Part shown: positions 46,502 to 60,002 of the stretch, piece after piece
Position numbering within the stretch: the stretch's first letter is position 1
Layout: the number at the start of each line of letters is the position of its first letter
NCBI RefSeq assembly: GCF_029168945.1
Contig: NC_083601.1
Coordinates: 38,801,660 to 38,865,659 of the forward strand
Origin: Cannabis sativa
Taxonomy: Eukaryota; Streptophyta; Magnoliopsida; Rosales; Cannabaceae
Direction of reading: 5' to 3'
Length of the DNA stretch: 64,000 nt
The notes under the pieces: generated by a model
Told to the model about the DNA's origin: nothing
Database searches by the model: none
Seen by the model: only the letters and a program-made list of their open reading frames with translations
Translations under genes and position numbers: made by a program

Positions 46502-49500
46502 ATGGTAACGGCTGTGATGGAAGGGGAGTGGGGCACGTGGGAGGAGCTCTTATTGGGCGGTGCCGTACTCCGCCATGGGACTCGGGACTGGGACACGGTC
46601 GCCGCCGAACTCCGAGCAAGAGCCCTTTGTTCTTACAATTATACCGGACAGGTAAAAAAATTAAAAAAGAAAAATCTTTTCCCATATGGTAAAATTAGAT
46701 TACATTAATTAAAAAAAAAAGTCTGGTTTTAATTTTTTATCAGTGGGTGTGCGTTTATTTTAATAGTGAATTTAATATAGTTTTTTCTTTTTTTTTATTG
46801 ACAATTCATCGCTTTATATATTTTAATTGGAGATTTTGACCATTAAAAACGAATTTATTCATTCGTCCAACATAAAACAATTACTCATATTTCGTTTACT
46901 TTTAGTTTTGCAAGGCATTTTTATCGTTTATTGTACTATTGCCTACTTTTCAAATCCTTATCTTATCTGTTGCCCTCTCCAATTTTTTTCCCTTTTTCCT
47001 TCATATAGGACAGAAATTACCGGACAAGAATATGAACGTTAAAATAGCTTTTTATTAAGTTTCCAATTTGTTTCGAAATAATTTTTATTTATTTTTTTTT
47101 GTCTAATCACTTATAAATTTTTAAATTTTTTTAATTTATTTATTAATAATGAAGTTCAAATAATTATTTAGGACATATAACAAAAAACAGTTATTTATAC
47201 AGTTAAATATTTAAATTTTATTTTAAACATTATAATTATTCAAAAAATTTTAAAAATTTACAATTATCCAATATATACAATTATACAAGAATTAAATTAA
47301 AACTTTTTTTAAATGACAAAACAGAAAAAAAAAAAATCTACCGAGAGAATATCCTATAAACTTACCTAATAATAGTTAGAATAAAGTTGTTATTGTGATC
47401 ATGACAGAGAATATATACTCAAAATTAGTAAGGAACGCGATAAAAAAAGAATATGTATAATTTTTTTTTGACAAACGAAACATTAATCTCGGTAACATTT
47501 AAAATGTAGTTTTGCACTCTTTTAAAGCGCTTCTATAATTTTTTGGAGCTTCTATGATTAATTAGTCGTTAATAATTAATTTTTCTAAAACCCGGCTGAT
47601 TAACGAATCCACAAAAATAGTCTACTCAAGTGGTTGAACTCAAACTCTAGAATACACGGCAAAAACATTTTGACTAGCTTGGTCGTTCCTGGCCTCTTGG
47701 GACATTAACATGCTTGACTTGGAAAAAAAGAAAAATAGGGAAATTAAGAATAGCTCAAAGAGTTGGTAGATAAGTAATATACTGCACACACAAATTTCAC
47801 ATATTATTAAAATAATTCAATCAATCTATCTTTACTTCAATTTTATTTACGATATATAGCTTCCACTTTATAAAAGTAATTTGACATGTAAGTGTGTAAT
47901 TTATTACTTACTCGTTATTAATCATATTTGTTAAGCAAAGATTGAAGATTCATAATATGACCAACCATTACTTTTTTTTTCTTTGGCCGTTTTGCTTCAC
48001 AACCAACCTTTATAACATAGAAAGCTTTACTATTTATTGGTTTGTAGGTGTGCAAAGCCAAATATGAAGATTTGCAACATCGTTATAGAGGATGCACGTG
48101 AGTATAGACTTGCATGGCATTTTGTCGTGTTTTAAATCCAAACGAACGGTTTCATAACTTCATTTGAAGACAAAATTATTATGTACTACTTGGGATTGTG
48201 CACTTCCTTTCCTTTCTCCTGATTTGACTTAAAAGTGGTTTTGGTTGAGCTTTATGTGTTTTGTCTATCAGGCATATGATTATAGTGGAATTTTAGTTTT
48301 TTAGCAAAATGAATCCCTTGTTTTATGTTCATTTTGTTGCAATTTTGCTTCAGGGCTTGGTTTGAGGAGCTACGAAAGAAGCGAATGGCAGAGCTGAGGC
48401 AGGCTTTGGACCATTCAGAAGACTCAATAGGGTTAGTCCTTTTCGTTTTGCTAACTTTCTATTTCAACCTTGTTCAAAATTTAAAATACAAAAAAGATGC
48501 AATGTGTATATTGGGCCAAACTTTTTTAACATCTCCTTAATGGTTGGAAGATGAAAAAGAGTAGTTCACAGCTCTCAAACTGATTATCCTTTTAGCTATA
48601 TTTTCAAAATCAGCATAAGTGGTAATAATGAGATCTAATTAAGCCTAAATAGAAACATAAATTCTTAATTTCCATATTGGAGGATGTGGAATTAGTTTTA
48701 GTTGGAAACAGAAAGACAATTCCATATACAGCACACTTGAATTCTTAGCACGAATTGTATAACTTTTCGGTGAATTTCCATAAGAAAGAAAAAGAAATCT
48801 TCACTGTTGGCTGAAGAAATATTCAGCAGCCTCTAAAAATGACCACATCAACCCGTGATACATTCCATTTGGGATTATTAGCATTTTTGAAATAGAAAAC
48901 ATTGTCAGGTCCAAGTCCCTTACTTTACATTCCTCTAACTTTGAGTTATAATATAATATAAGTGTGTTAAAATATATGAAATTGGTTTTTAGAAGGTGAG
49001 CTGCTATGTTAGAACATGTTATTGTCTCTTGCCACAGATCTCTTGAAACAAAACTTGAAACTCTGAAGGCTGAAAAAGGCGTCCCTCGAGTCAACTATGC
49101 CTCCAGCCAAACTGAATCACCTTCAACTTTGCAAAAGTTAGAAGGAGTTGATTCCTTCAGTAAAGAGTCCAAGGATGGTCTTTCTGCTGGTAGTTTTACT
49201 CTGGAAACAAGAACAAGCTGGTCGGCTGAATGTCTAAATCCGTGCACTGTCTCAGCCGAAGAGACAGAGACAAAGCTTAAAGATTTACACTCTTTCAAGA
49301 CAGCAGAAGCGTGTAATACTGAGAAGTTAGCAGACCATGTACATGAAAGACAAGGAAGTATACTTAAGAAAAGGAGAGGGAAAAGAAAGAGAAAAGATTG
49401 TAGCAGGGACATCAAAGAAAGCAGTGTTGGAGAAAGTGGATTCTTAGATTCAGCTGAGGCTGTAACTGCTTTTCGGTCTAAAGAAAATACAACCAGCGAT

Positions 49501-50252
49501 TGTGGTGAGGTTTCTAGATCTTCTGGTTTAGATAATCAGAGTAAAGGGACAAAGAAGGATAGCATTGATGATCTGTTGAAGATTTTCAACTCCATTGTGG
49601 AACATAAATGTGCCTCTACCTTTCGTCGTCGGCTTGACAGCCAGGTATGGAAATGACATAATGATTTTTGCTGTATATGCTTTGCCACAACTGAAAAGTT
49701 ATGTTAGCTCACTTTATTGTCTATATTAATTTCTACATTGAATGTATGCAGAAGAGAGGAAGATACAAGAAAATGATTAGGAAGCACATGGATTTTGACA
49801 CTTTAAGATCAAGAATCACCAGCCGATCGGTGATGTCAGTTAAAGAGCTCTTTCGAGATCTTCTGCTGCTTGCGAATAATGCCTTAGTTTTCTACTCCAA
49901 GAACACACGTGAACACAAGTCTGCTTTGCTTCTAAGAGACCTCACCACGAAAACATTGCTCCAGCATTTCAAAGACTCTACAAGCATCAAGGCTGCCTCA
50001 GCCAACATCTCTGTCATAACAACAATTCAAAGTAGTCCTCCTCCTCTTCCTCCTCAAGTTAAACCCAGAAGCAATCATTCTGGCAATAACAAAAACTCGG
50101 CTGTTAAACCAACCCATCCGAAGATTAATGATGCTGCGAAGAGTCCCAAGAAAGGCTCTAGTCAGGCAAGAAGAGTTGGACGTAAAAGTAATACTCAACA
50201 ACAACCAACCGTTGCTCCTGCAAAGGGAAGGAAACGAGGCCGGGTAAGGTGA
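46502..50252 (+). CDS. SANT/Myb-like plus bromodomain chromatin protein (461 aa)
   Basis: Exons are 46502-46651, 48048-48097, 48354-48431, 49038-49644 and 49752-50252; GT-AG, phases agree, 1386 nt. Residues about 8-70 form a SANT/Myb-like domain (GTWEELLLGGAVLRHGTRDW, then VCKAKYEDLQHRY), followed by a coiled, charged linker and a basic stretch (KKRRGKRKRK) likely to act as an NLS. A bromodomain spans about 265-365 (IDDLLKIFNSIVEHKCASTF, MDFDTLRSRI, LLLANNALVFYSKNTREHKS). The tail is basic and Pro-rich, ending KGRKRGRVR. The layout matches the plant BRD4/At1g61215-type bromodomain proteins, nuclear chromatin factors. At the position of the acetyl-lysine-binding Asn (canonical YN) the sequence reads FY (Tyr343), so acetyl-lysine binding may be weak or altered. 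Intron 1 is 1396 bp. Confidence 0.93.
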
Positions 50253-51852
50253 AAGTAGTGCAAATTTAAATTGGTTCAACTAGTACTAGCCTATGTTAAA
50301 CCAGGTAGAGCTTCAGGGTTTAGATTCAGCAGATATGGTAGCCTAGGGATGTCTTTCTTGTACAAATTTTTAGTCTTTTTCATCTGGTAATGTAAGACTT
50401 GAGAAGTTATGATCTTTCAATGTAATATACTTAGCTGAAAAGGAACACAAGAATATGATTTTGTAGAGCAGTTACCTGATGTTCTTTCTCTATTTTGTGC
50501 CTATATTTGTAAAACATGCACCTCGAGTTTTGTGATCATGTGATGACTTCTGTTCAGTATATACATTAAGTGCATATTCATATTCATTTAATTTTAAATG
50601 TGTTAAAACTTAAAAGAATACATAGAAAAAGATGTCAAAATCAAAACATATATAAACAAATAAAATCCTCTATGCTTATATACCTTACTAACATTTTTTT
50701 TAAAGAAGAGTAATGGCTATTTTTCACGAACAGAATTCATCGCAAATTTGCACCAACATGGTAAAAAATTTAAAATGAAATGGCATCCAACTAAATACAA
50801 TTTTATTTAAGCAAATAGCATAACGATTAACGAGCTAAATTACGTGCAACTTTATTAGCTTCTATCTATTGTGAGACATCTTTGCTCTAGGAATAAATAA
50901 AAAATAAGAAATTTCAAGGGAAAAAAACAAAAAAATACAAAAAAGGAAAAAAAATTACAAAAATACTTTGGGCCGGCCCATTAAACATTTATACAGTCCA
51001 CATACAAATATTTACAAAAATACCACATGCACTAAGCCTTCAGCTGTGCAGAGCGAACCATAAAGATGAAAATACGCGCTCGTTTCAAAACTGCAAAACA
51101 ACCAAAATGAAACCAAAACGAGAAAAATACAACTATTAATTCAATTGATCTGATTCAAATAAAACTGATGAAAAAGCACAATGACCACAACTATATTAAA
51201 TTGAATTAAGTGTTGTGGCTTTTCAAGTTGATTTACAGTTGCATCATTATTTTATATTAGTTTAATTCAATTGTTTGCAAGAATTTATTTTGGAAATAAG
51301 AAAAGGAGAAAACACTTTGAGAAATAGTTAGTTTCTGAAATAAATTTAAACGTTTCTTAATAGTTTCATTTTAGTTTTATTATAGTTTATTAACAGCAAT
51401 AAATATAAATTGTAAATAAACAAGTATACAAACTATAATAAAACTATAAAAAAACTAAAAACAACCGACAATGCGAAAACAACTCTACGAATATAAACTA
51501 CAAACATCTAAATCGAATTGTTACCTAAAAAGAACAAACAAACAACTATACCTAATAATATTCCCAAAACACATCATACATAAACATATTAAACTATTAA
51601 AAAACTAGAAAAAAAAAAAAAAAACTAAAACCCACTGATTAGAGACACTAAAACAAAAACAAATGTTTCAAAATATCTAAAAAAAACTAGAAACACAAAC
51701 AGAACATAAAACACAACAAAAATGAAACGAAAGTAATAAGAAACAAACTAAAATGCCAAACCCAAGAACAAAATAAAATTGATTAAAGAAAATTAAAGTC
51801 CTAAAAATCCAAAGAAAACCAAACGAAATTTTAAAATGAAAAACCTAAAATA
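50253..51852. other. 3' flank of the bromodomain gene and A-rich intergenic DNA
   Basis: The first 250 bp or so are likely 3' UTR. From about 50900 to 51850 the plus strand is strikingly A-rich and C-poor in G (aaaaacaaaaac-type text), with GGGCCGGCCC at about 50975. It may be the non-coding end of a DNA transposon, but no TIR was found. Confidence 0.35.
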
Positions 51853-51934
51853 TCACAAACCAGAAAAAACCAAAACGATGAAATGGAAATACAAGAAAAT
51901 GTTTAAACTGGGGGGAAACGAAAATGAAACCGAA

Positions 51935-52140
51935 AACAAACCTCGGTTCGAACAAAGAAGACCAACATTATTGTTTTTCCCATAAACATCTTCAGCCATT
52001 TTTTCTTGCACACAGACCTTTGTTTTCTTCTTAGGAGGAGCTCTCCCACGCTTCGTTAATGGAGGAGCAAAATCAGAGTCTTCCTCCTCAATAAAAGGAC
52101 GTTTTCCCTTAGCTTTATTAGCTAGTGATTTCAAACCCAT
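51935..52140 (-). CDS. Doubtful orphan first exon (basic, acidic-patch peptide)
   Basis: The minus-strand frame starts MGLKSLANKAKGKRPFIEEE and continues with Lys/Arg-rich text (KRGRAPPKKKTK) to a possible donor after AACCGAG near 51942. The composition is protein-like and NLS-like, and a TTTATATAAAATGG box lies about 55-70 nt upstream of the ATG. No following exon was found, and the DNA around it is repeat-like. It could be the first exon of a gene captured by, or belonging to, a transposon. I do not recognise a family. Confidence 0.3.
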
Positions 52141-53402
52141 TTTGAATTTTTTTTTTTTGAACAGGGGAAGGAGATGAAGAAGAACGGGTCACATCCATTT
52201 TATATAAAGATTGGGAAACAAAAAGAAAGAGAGAAAAAGGTTATGGGATGGTTTAGAGGGAGTTGAAAAAATTTTGAAGAACAAAAATGAGAGGGAAAAT
52301 GGTTGAGGAATCGTGGGGAGTTAAGGTTCAACAATGGAGGTTATTTGTTATTTCAAAAAAAAAAAAAACTGAAATGAAATAAAAAAATCAAAGGAAAACA
52401 AAAGAAAAAGAGAGATGGAAGTGATTGAGGGATGCATGATGGTTGATAGGTGAGTTGACGTGACTGGTGCATAGATGTGATGTGTATGTGGTATATGTGT
52501 AATAAAATATAGAGAAAAGGTAAAAAAGTTGATTTGACCGTGTGTAGGTTTATATGTAATAAAGTGTGTAATTTGTATTTTTTGTGTAAAAATTTCAAAT
52601 TTCAAATCATAAAAGCTATTAATATTTGATGCTATGTTGTTAATAGGTTGGGGAAACCGGAGAAAATTTGTTTCTATAGATTGGACAGTACTGCCTAACT
52701 TGTTTAAAGGATTGCTTTATTGGCTTGGTTTGAATTTTTATTTTTATTTTTCGAAAATTCAAAACTGACCTAAATTAATTAACTGCTTAAACCAAATCAA
52801 TTTATTTGGGAACTAATTAATTTAATTTAAACTTATCGTTTGTATTACTTAATTATTCTTATTTATTTTAAATAATTTTTTTCTTACTTTTCAAAGTTTA
52901 GAAGACATGAAAAACAATGATAAAAAAATATTTTAAAAATAATATTAAATTAATATCATATGTCTAAATTTATTCTTAAATATAAATAATTCAAAAAAAA
53001 AAATATTAAGTATATATATATAAATAAAATTTGACGGTTTGATTTAATTTAAATTGTTGACGAGAATTTTAAAACCGTGACCATTAAAAAATTCTAAACC
53101 GTATGAATTAATCAAATACTAAATTCTTTCAAATAATTTGTCTCCAATCGATTGAGACATATAGGAATGGTATGAATAACCTTAATTTTCATAAAATGTA
53201 GGTACTAATGTAATATGTGTCCTTCAAAAAAAAAAAAAATGTAATATGTGTTATTTTCGACAAATACATAATTTAATATTTTATTTATAAATTATAACTT
53301 ATAGGGTTCGTATAAGACATATAAGAAAACAAATATTCCTCAAGTAATGAAAATAAAATCATATGATTAAAAAATAAATATTATTGGTGGGCATCGGATA
53401 AC
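52141..53402. other. Intergenic, AT-rich
   Basis: Apart from a CA/TG-rich patch (52430-52520) no structure is seen. No gene is supported. Confidence 0.35.
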
Positions 53403-55152
53403 TTGGTGGGTAAGAAAGTCAATACAAATTGCTTATTGCTTGACTCCTTGTCCTTGTTCTCTTCCTTTACTCTCCTCTCCGTCTACTCGCTTCCATTTCT
53501 CCTTCTCCACTTCAAAATTCGAAATCCTCCGCTGCTCTATCTCCCTATCTTCCCTCGTTGTCTTTCTCCACACTCGACGGTGCCCACCGGTAATCCCTTA
53601 CATTTTTCTCCCTTTGATTAGTGCGATCTGATTATTCTTTCGTTTGTTTTCTGGGTATTGTGATCTTAATAATAATTAGGCACCGGGTTTAACGCCTTTT
53701 TTTTTTTCGTGGGCTGTTCGTTTGTTGAAGATATCTTGTTTCCCTAATTTTTCTTGGCAATGGTATGGATAGTTCTTTGGGCATTGCGATTAATAACTAT
53801 GTTTCATTTCTGTTGGGTGCGGTATATAAGGTTGAGTCTGGATTATAGTTGATTTTCATTCTGTATTTATGTTGGGTGTTGACATCTCGGCTGCGTGTTT
53901 GCTCTGTTTCATTTTATTATGTTTGAGTTTTTGAGATAGTAAGGCTTGATTAGATTTGGGCTGAGATTTTTTTTTTTTTTTTGTATGTTTTGGGGGAAAA
54001 AATGTAATACTCAAGACGCTGTCATTTTGTATTCTTCCCTTTAATTTATTTATGTTGAATAGTAGCAGATATATCATTGGTGTTTCTTTAATTTTATTGC
54101 TATTTCTTTAATTTCCTTAACTATGTATGGGATGTCTGGCTTCAGATTATTTGGTGAAGAAAATAAATGGGGGGTATTTTGTTGGTTTTATTTGGTAATA
54201 AAGAAAGCAGTTAACCAATTAACTTTTATGAGATGTTTGACGGTAATTAGAAAAATGTTAAAAGAGCAAAATTTTATGAGATTAGTTGAATTGCCCATGT
54301 GTAAGGATGATGAAGGAGACCGATTAGTTGCCTTCTAGACATGTTTGAAAACTGAATATTGTTTGTTGATATAAACAAAGACCTTCATATTGATAATGCT
54401 TGAGAATATTTGACTCAAAAGTAAATTTTCTTGAAGATTATATCTTACCAAAGGAAAAGAAAAACTTTTGTTTGGGGGAAAGGGAAAACAGTGGTTAAGA
54501 ACCATATGGACTCTCACCCAATTTCAAATAGAGTTTTTCAATTCATTTGTAGGATTCATGGTCAATGAAGTTATAGTATTCCAAGCAAAGGGAGACCAGT
54601 TAAGTATACTAGTGGATTCAATGAGGGGCATTTGATTATCTCTTCCAAAGCTGACAAAAATAATTAAACAAAGAGATAGTAACACAGAAAAAATTCAACT
54701 GCCCATTGTCAAAATTCCCTTCTCCTAGCTTGCTTCCTTATTCAGTTAACTGTATCTTACTATATGTGTGTGTGTACTCATATTAGAGTTGACAATTGAG
54801 TTTTCGCATCTATCCCATATTGGTAGGTACTTTTATCCAGGTTCTCCTTCGATAGCAAACAAAGGGGTCTGAAGGGGGGTTTTCCATCTGCTGTGAGTGG
54901 GATCTCATTGGCCATAAAATGAAGTCTCATTAATGTTTATTGTTAATTTCTTTATATTATTACCTTTCACACTTTGATGAGTTTTTTTGGTGGGAGAAGG
55001 AGATGTGCTTCTTAATTGGTTTGAACTTCTCAAAAATTTATGCCTTGTTGAACAAACTGATGGAATGGATTAATGTTAAGATTCTTTTGGTTCATAATTA
55101 ACTGCTTAATCCAATGTGTTCATGCAGGTTCAAGCTCACAGTTGAAGTTTCA
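53403..55152 (+). promoter_or_regulatory. 5' UTR with intron of the PIS gene
   Basis: A pyrimidine-rich leader at about 53440-53590 ends at cgacggtgcccaccg followed by a gtaatccc donor. An acceptor gttcatgcag at about 55118-55127 leads directly into the 25-nt leader before the ATG at 55153. The intron of about 1.5 kb inside the 5' UTR is typical of plant housekeeping genes and may raise expression. The transcript start is not determinable. Confidence 0.55.
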
Positions 55153-57948
55153 ATGGCCAAAAAATCTGATTTAAGACCAACAATGCTATCTGTATACCTT
55201 TATATTCCCAATATCATTGGTGGGCATTGGATTTTATTGATTTATTTTGGGTTCTGTATATCTTTTAAATTACTTGTAACATTACATTTGGCTGCATTGG
55301 AATCAATGAAAAAAAAAACATGTTCATCTGGAATTCTACTCTATCGTGAATTTACTTGATACTAAATAAATATTGGTGTTCTCATTTATTTTCTTTTTAT
55401 GTTCTTTGTTTTAAATATACATACATCATTGTGATTTTCATTTTTGATAATTATAATTACAGTTATTTGATAAAGGTAGTTTTTGGGGCCAGTCTAGTTG
55501 TTATGCTTCCCAAACGACTATAAAACGCACCAACTTCCTATTAATATTTATGACTGTATTATTCAGATAGATCTTTAGAAAATTATATAAAGCACCCCCT
55601 TGGATGAGTCCATAGCATATTTAAATGTGCCCTCTGCTGTGAAATCTATGAAATAACTGATCAACTCTCTTTGTAATTGGCTTCAGGATACATAAGGGTT
55701 CTAATGAACTGTTTTGCCTTTGCCCAATGCTTTTCCAACAAAAAGTTATTCTCCATCCTTTATTTTATTAGGTAAGAAATAATATTTAAGGCCTATTACT
55801 TTTTAGTTTTATTTTCTTAAGCATTTGCGCATAGAAAGTGTTATATGTGACTGAATGTGCTTTTCTCAGCTTTGTGTGTGATGGCATAGATGGTTGGTGT
55901 GCTCGCAAATTCAATCAAGGTAACGAACTATACATTGACAATTTTGTGGAATATCTGTCAAATTATAGGAGCAATATACAGCAGTTAGCTTTCAACAATG
56001 CATAGAATGTAACAAATAAGTTGTTTCTTTCTTTCCTCTGCCAGTTTCTACATTTGGAGCTGTTTTGGACATGGTAACAGACAGGTGTCATATCAACTCC
56101 CCTCTCTCTCTCTCTCTATGAACACACATATATCATTTGGAACTGTTTCATTAGTATTTTGATTTTCTTTTTTTTTTTAAACTAATTTGTGCTGAACACT
56201 CTTGTCCTTACAAGGTTTTGATTCATGTGCTATATATCTCAGGATTAGCACTGCCTGTCTACTTGTAATTCTTTCCCAAGTGTACCGGTAATATTACATC
56301 TTTATGTTCGTCATATTTTATGGAAGTTTCCGTTATTTATGTAAGATTTATATTTTTAAGTTTTGGTTTCGTGTTTAATGCAGGCCTGGTTTGGTTTTCC
56401 TCTCATTGCTTGCGTTAGATATTGCCAGTCACTGGTTGCAGATGTACAGGTAGTTTTCTTTTTCTCCATTGTTTTTTATTTGGATCTTCTTCTTTAAATA
56501 GAGTCGAAACTTTGTCCTAACATTTTTATTTGCTTGACTCTAATGCTTTTTATTTCAGTACTTTCTTGTCGGGCAAGGTTAGTCATAAAGATGTGAAAGA
56601 TAGCACTAATTGGCTTTTCAAGTTATATTACGGAAATAGGATGTTTATGGCATACTGCTGTGTGGCTTGCGAGGTAATTTGCTGCGTCTGTTTGTGTACA
56701 CCAGTTTTCTGTAACTGCAGCATTTCTCTAATTTTAACTAATTGAGCTTCTGCAGGTTCTTTACATATTGTTGTTTCTTCTTGCAAAGAACGACTCTGAG
56801 AATTTGATGAATGTAAGTGATTACGACATTGTCAACTCAATTTTTGTGTGATTGTGATTCCTGCTAATATCTTAATTTCTGACCCCCTCTTTCAGGTTTT
56901 AGTAAGCTCAGCAAAACAAAATGCATTGCTTGCTGCTCTACTTGGGTTGAGTTTATTTGGATGGGCGGTCAAGCAAGCTGTTAATGTTATACAGGTAATG
57001 ACTCTTTTATTACATCTAAAGTGGCAAGGAACAATATGCTAAGAGTTTGGGGATACAATTAGTAGGGGTGCACGGAGGGCAGATTAGGCAGCTTTTGGGC
57101 TGATTATGTGGTTTCTTAAAAGTGCAACCGCATAATTGCCCAATAAATAAGTGGTCTGGGCTACATAACATCTCACTCTCAACGAACTTCAAAATAATAT
57201 CTTACCATAACAAAATTGTAGAAGAGTCCAACTAAAATTAATTACACAGTTTATTGAGCCTTTAGATGTCTTATTTGTCCAGCCACCCATTCAACAACAA
57301 ACTTAATTAAGTATTTTCAAAAAAAACAAAATTAAGTAGCAGATAACATCTGATACTTTTGTTTGGAGTTTGGTATGTATTATCCTCAGCCTTAAGTGGC
57401 ATTATATATATGTGCAAGACCATCATCCAAGGAATCTTATAACAGCCTGCAGAAAGCATCAGGTCAAGCGTATAAGCTCTTAGCATCATTCAATGAAAAA
57501 ATTTAAAAAGGTTAAACACTTTACCATGAGTATTCTCATCATAGAATTTTAAACAGAATAACATCTACAGTACACAGCTATCATTAGCATAAATTATTTG
57601 ATCCTTGTAGAGCTATGAAGTACAAGGCGAGGAAATCCACCAATTTTTATTTTCTTTTCATTTTGTTTTTCTCCTCAGATTTCAAGAGAGTAACAACTTC
57701 ACTTTAGCATTAGAAATAGGGGCCTTTTAATTTTTTGTTACTTTTATTTCATCCTATACTTTGGTAACAAAATGCTTGAAATGCAGTGTTATTACAGTTA
57801 CGCAAAGCTATGAAATTTTTTGATAAATTACATAGAATAATTGTTCATAATTATTGGGTGTTTTCTGACTTCTGATCATGAAATTCAGTTGAAGACAGCT
57901 GCTGATGTGTGTGTGCTTTATGACGTTGAGAAGAAGCATAAGCCCTAA
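55153..57948 (+). CDS. PIS1: Phosphatidylinositol synthase (CDP-diacylglycerol-inositol 3-phosphatidyltransferase), 227 aa
   Basis: Ten coding exons: 55153-55219, 55687-55771, 55870-55919, 56045-56084, 56243-56287, 56384-56449, 56559-56673, 56756-56812, 56896-56994 and 57889-57948; all GT-AG, sum 684 nt. The enzyme joins CDP-diacylglycerol and myo-inositol to give phosphatidylinositol and CMP at the ER membrane, feeding phosphoinositide signalling and membrane lipids. The CDP-alcohol phosphotransferase motif D-G-x2-A-R-x8-G-x3-D-x3-D is complete: Asp58, Gly59, Ala62, Arg63, Gly72, Asp76, Asp80. It starts MAKKSDLRPTMLSVYLYIPN and has several hydrophobic helices (28-50, 82-96, 97-115, 149-170, 185-205) and a Lys-rich C-terminus ending KKHKP. 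The length equals what I recall for Arabidopsis PIS1. Intron 9 (894 bp) carries a repeat fragment near 57065-57165. Confidence 0.97.
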
Positions 57949-59073
57949 GGCTTAAAAATTTCTTATAAAAATCAAGCTGGGTCCCATGTTCATACTCTGT
58001 TGCTCACATGTTAAATATCCATCTTAACATAGTGTAGATGGGTTTGATATTAGCAATTAATTAATTGTAACAGTAGGTGTACTTTGATGACATGTTTCAT
58101 CTTTGTTGAATTTTCTAATTTACCCCCTTTTTTTTTACCCTCTATGGGGGTCTGTAAATTGTGAATTAACATAGTCTTGTTACATTTTGGTTATGTGTGT
58201 GACAGTTTGCATCATAATTTTTTTTACTAATCATAAACAGTGACTTTGCATAATTTTAGATGATGTTTTGTTGTGTATAATTCCATTGCAAAATAACAGA
58301 TATTCCAAGAACTTGCTCAATGAAACACTCTTTAGACAAATCAATAAAATTTATTGATATCTTTTTTATTATTATTAAAAAAAATTATTGATATCTTAAT
58401 TCGGCTAATTGAAGTGCTTGCTTAGGCATCACAGCCGTGACAATCATGTACTTTGCATACAAAATGGTTAGATGTTGAACCATTTCACACAAACCATCAA
58501 TATATTGGATTCAAGTGAAATTCAAATCTTGACAAAGAAAAGAAGTATGAAGTAATTCCCATTTTGGTTTGTTCTTGGGTCTACACTTCATTTGTCGCCA
58601 TTTTTCGTTAATTTTTTTAAAATTGACACATTCTTATTTAATATTGAAATAATTACATAAGGCACCATCTTTTATAAAATAATTATATTTTTATGTTCAA
58701 AGAATGTTCTTTTACATTTTTACGGTTTTCTAAAAAATAACACGAAAACAACATAAAATCAACAAGAAAACTACATAAAAGTAACATGAAATAACATCAA
58801 AATAACAACAAAAAATAACGTACAGATAACAAAAAATTAAAAACAAATTAACAATATTACAACATAAAAAGACCATATTTTCTATAAATAAAATCAAAAA
58901 AATCGTAAAAACGTTTAAAATTCCGTGAAACCGTATTTTTGTAATTTTTTTTGTTGTTGTTTTTATGTTTTTGAGAAATAATCCCTTTAATATTAGAAGT
59001 AATAGTTCTGTTTTTATATATGCCATATATATATATATTAATTAATCTTTTAAAAAAAAATAATTTGGTAACG
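57949..59073. other. 3' flank of the PIS gene and intergenic DNA
   Basis: The first 200-300 bp are probably 3' UTR. 58720-58960 is an A-rich repeat with ATAACA/AACATAAAA motifs; the 98- and 116-aa frames there are low-complexity artefacts. Confidence 0.4.
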
Positions 59074-59472
59074 TAGAAATTAGTAATTTTTCCCCCTGAA
59101 CTTTGACATGTAGTAAATCGTGCCCTTTGAATTTTTTTGGCCGTTAAAAATTCCCCCCGAACTATTGAGATTGTTAAATTTAACGACTTTTGTCTAATTT
59201 CATTCAATTTTACTGTTTCAGTAATTGTTTATCTACTAAACCATGCTCCACAGATTTTGATATCTACCAAATCATGCCCCTCAAACTTTGATATGTGTTA
59301 AATCATGTCCCTTGAACTTTCATCCATGTTAAAATATTTTTACTAAAATTAGACAAAAGTCCTTAAATTTAACAATCTCAATAGTTCGGGAAGAATTTTT
59401 AACGGCCAAAAATGTTCAGGGGGCACGATTTAGTACATGTCAAAGTTCAGGGAGAAAAATTACTAATTAGCC
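59074..59472. mobile_element. Fold-back MITE, GGCTAATTAG family, second clear copy (399 bp)
   Basis: The right end ...TTACTAATTAGCC and the left part ATTAGTAATTTTTCCCCCTG pair over more than 100 bp, with CTTTGACATGTAGTAAATCG on the left matching the complement on the right. It has the same organisation as 24744-25145. The first four bases of the left TIR are mutated and no TSD is left. Confidence 0.78.
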
Positions 59473-60002
59473 AAAAAAAAATATCTGTGGAAAACTAATA
59501 GTTTTTTTAAAAAATTGTGTTCAAATAAGATTAAGAGTGTATAAAGGATTTAAATTAAATAATGATGAAAAATGAGATAAAATATTATAGAAGGAAAAAA
59601 AAAAGGGTTGTTCTCCTAATTAATATTTGATGAATTTCCATTCCAAAATATACATATTAATTGTCTTTTTTTTCACTAAAATGAGTAAATGACCAAAAAT
59701 TTCATTAAGGAGAAGTGGAAAGTTACATTAGTCATCTTAAGGAACAAGTAATTACAGAAAGAAAAACCTAAAAACAAGGTCGAGAGAATATGAAGTTAAG
59801 GAGATGTTTGATTTTATAACTTAAAAATTATTTTTAGTTTTTAAAACGAAAAACAACTTTTGGAAACTAATAGGATTGTTTGGCTAAATTTTTTAAAAAC
59901 TAAGTTTTAATAAACTAGAAAACAGAAGACATCAAAACGTAGTTTTCAACTTTCAAAAATAATTTTTTTTGTCTAAGTATTATATTTTACGTTTTTACTC
60001 AC

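Noticed and set aside
53403..53631. Leader ORFs before the PIS gene
   Set aside because: Pyrimidine-rich 5' UTR translated in two frames; no conserved text.
57061..57190. Extra exon in PIS intron 9
   Set aside because: The segment (gggtgcacggagggcaga, tgcaaccgcataattgccc) is repeat-like and has stops; exon 9 to exon 10 joining already yields the expected 227-aa protein.
58730..59207. 98- and 116-aa ORFs on the minus strand
   Set aside because: They overlap in different frames in A/T-rich simple sequence and run into a fold-back MITE.
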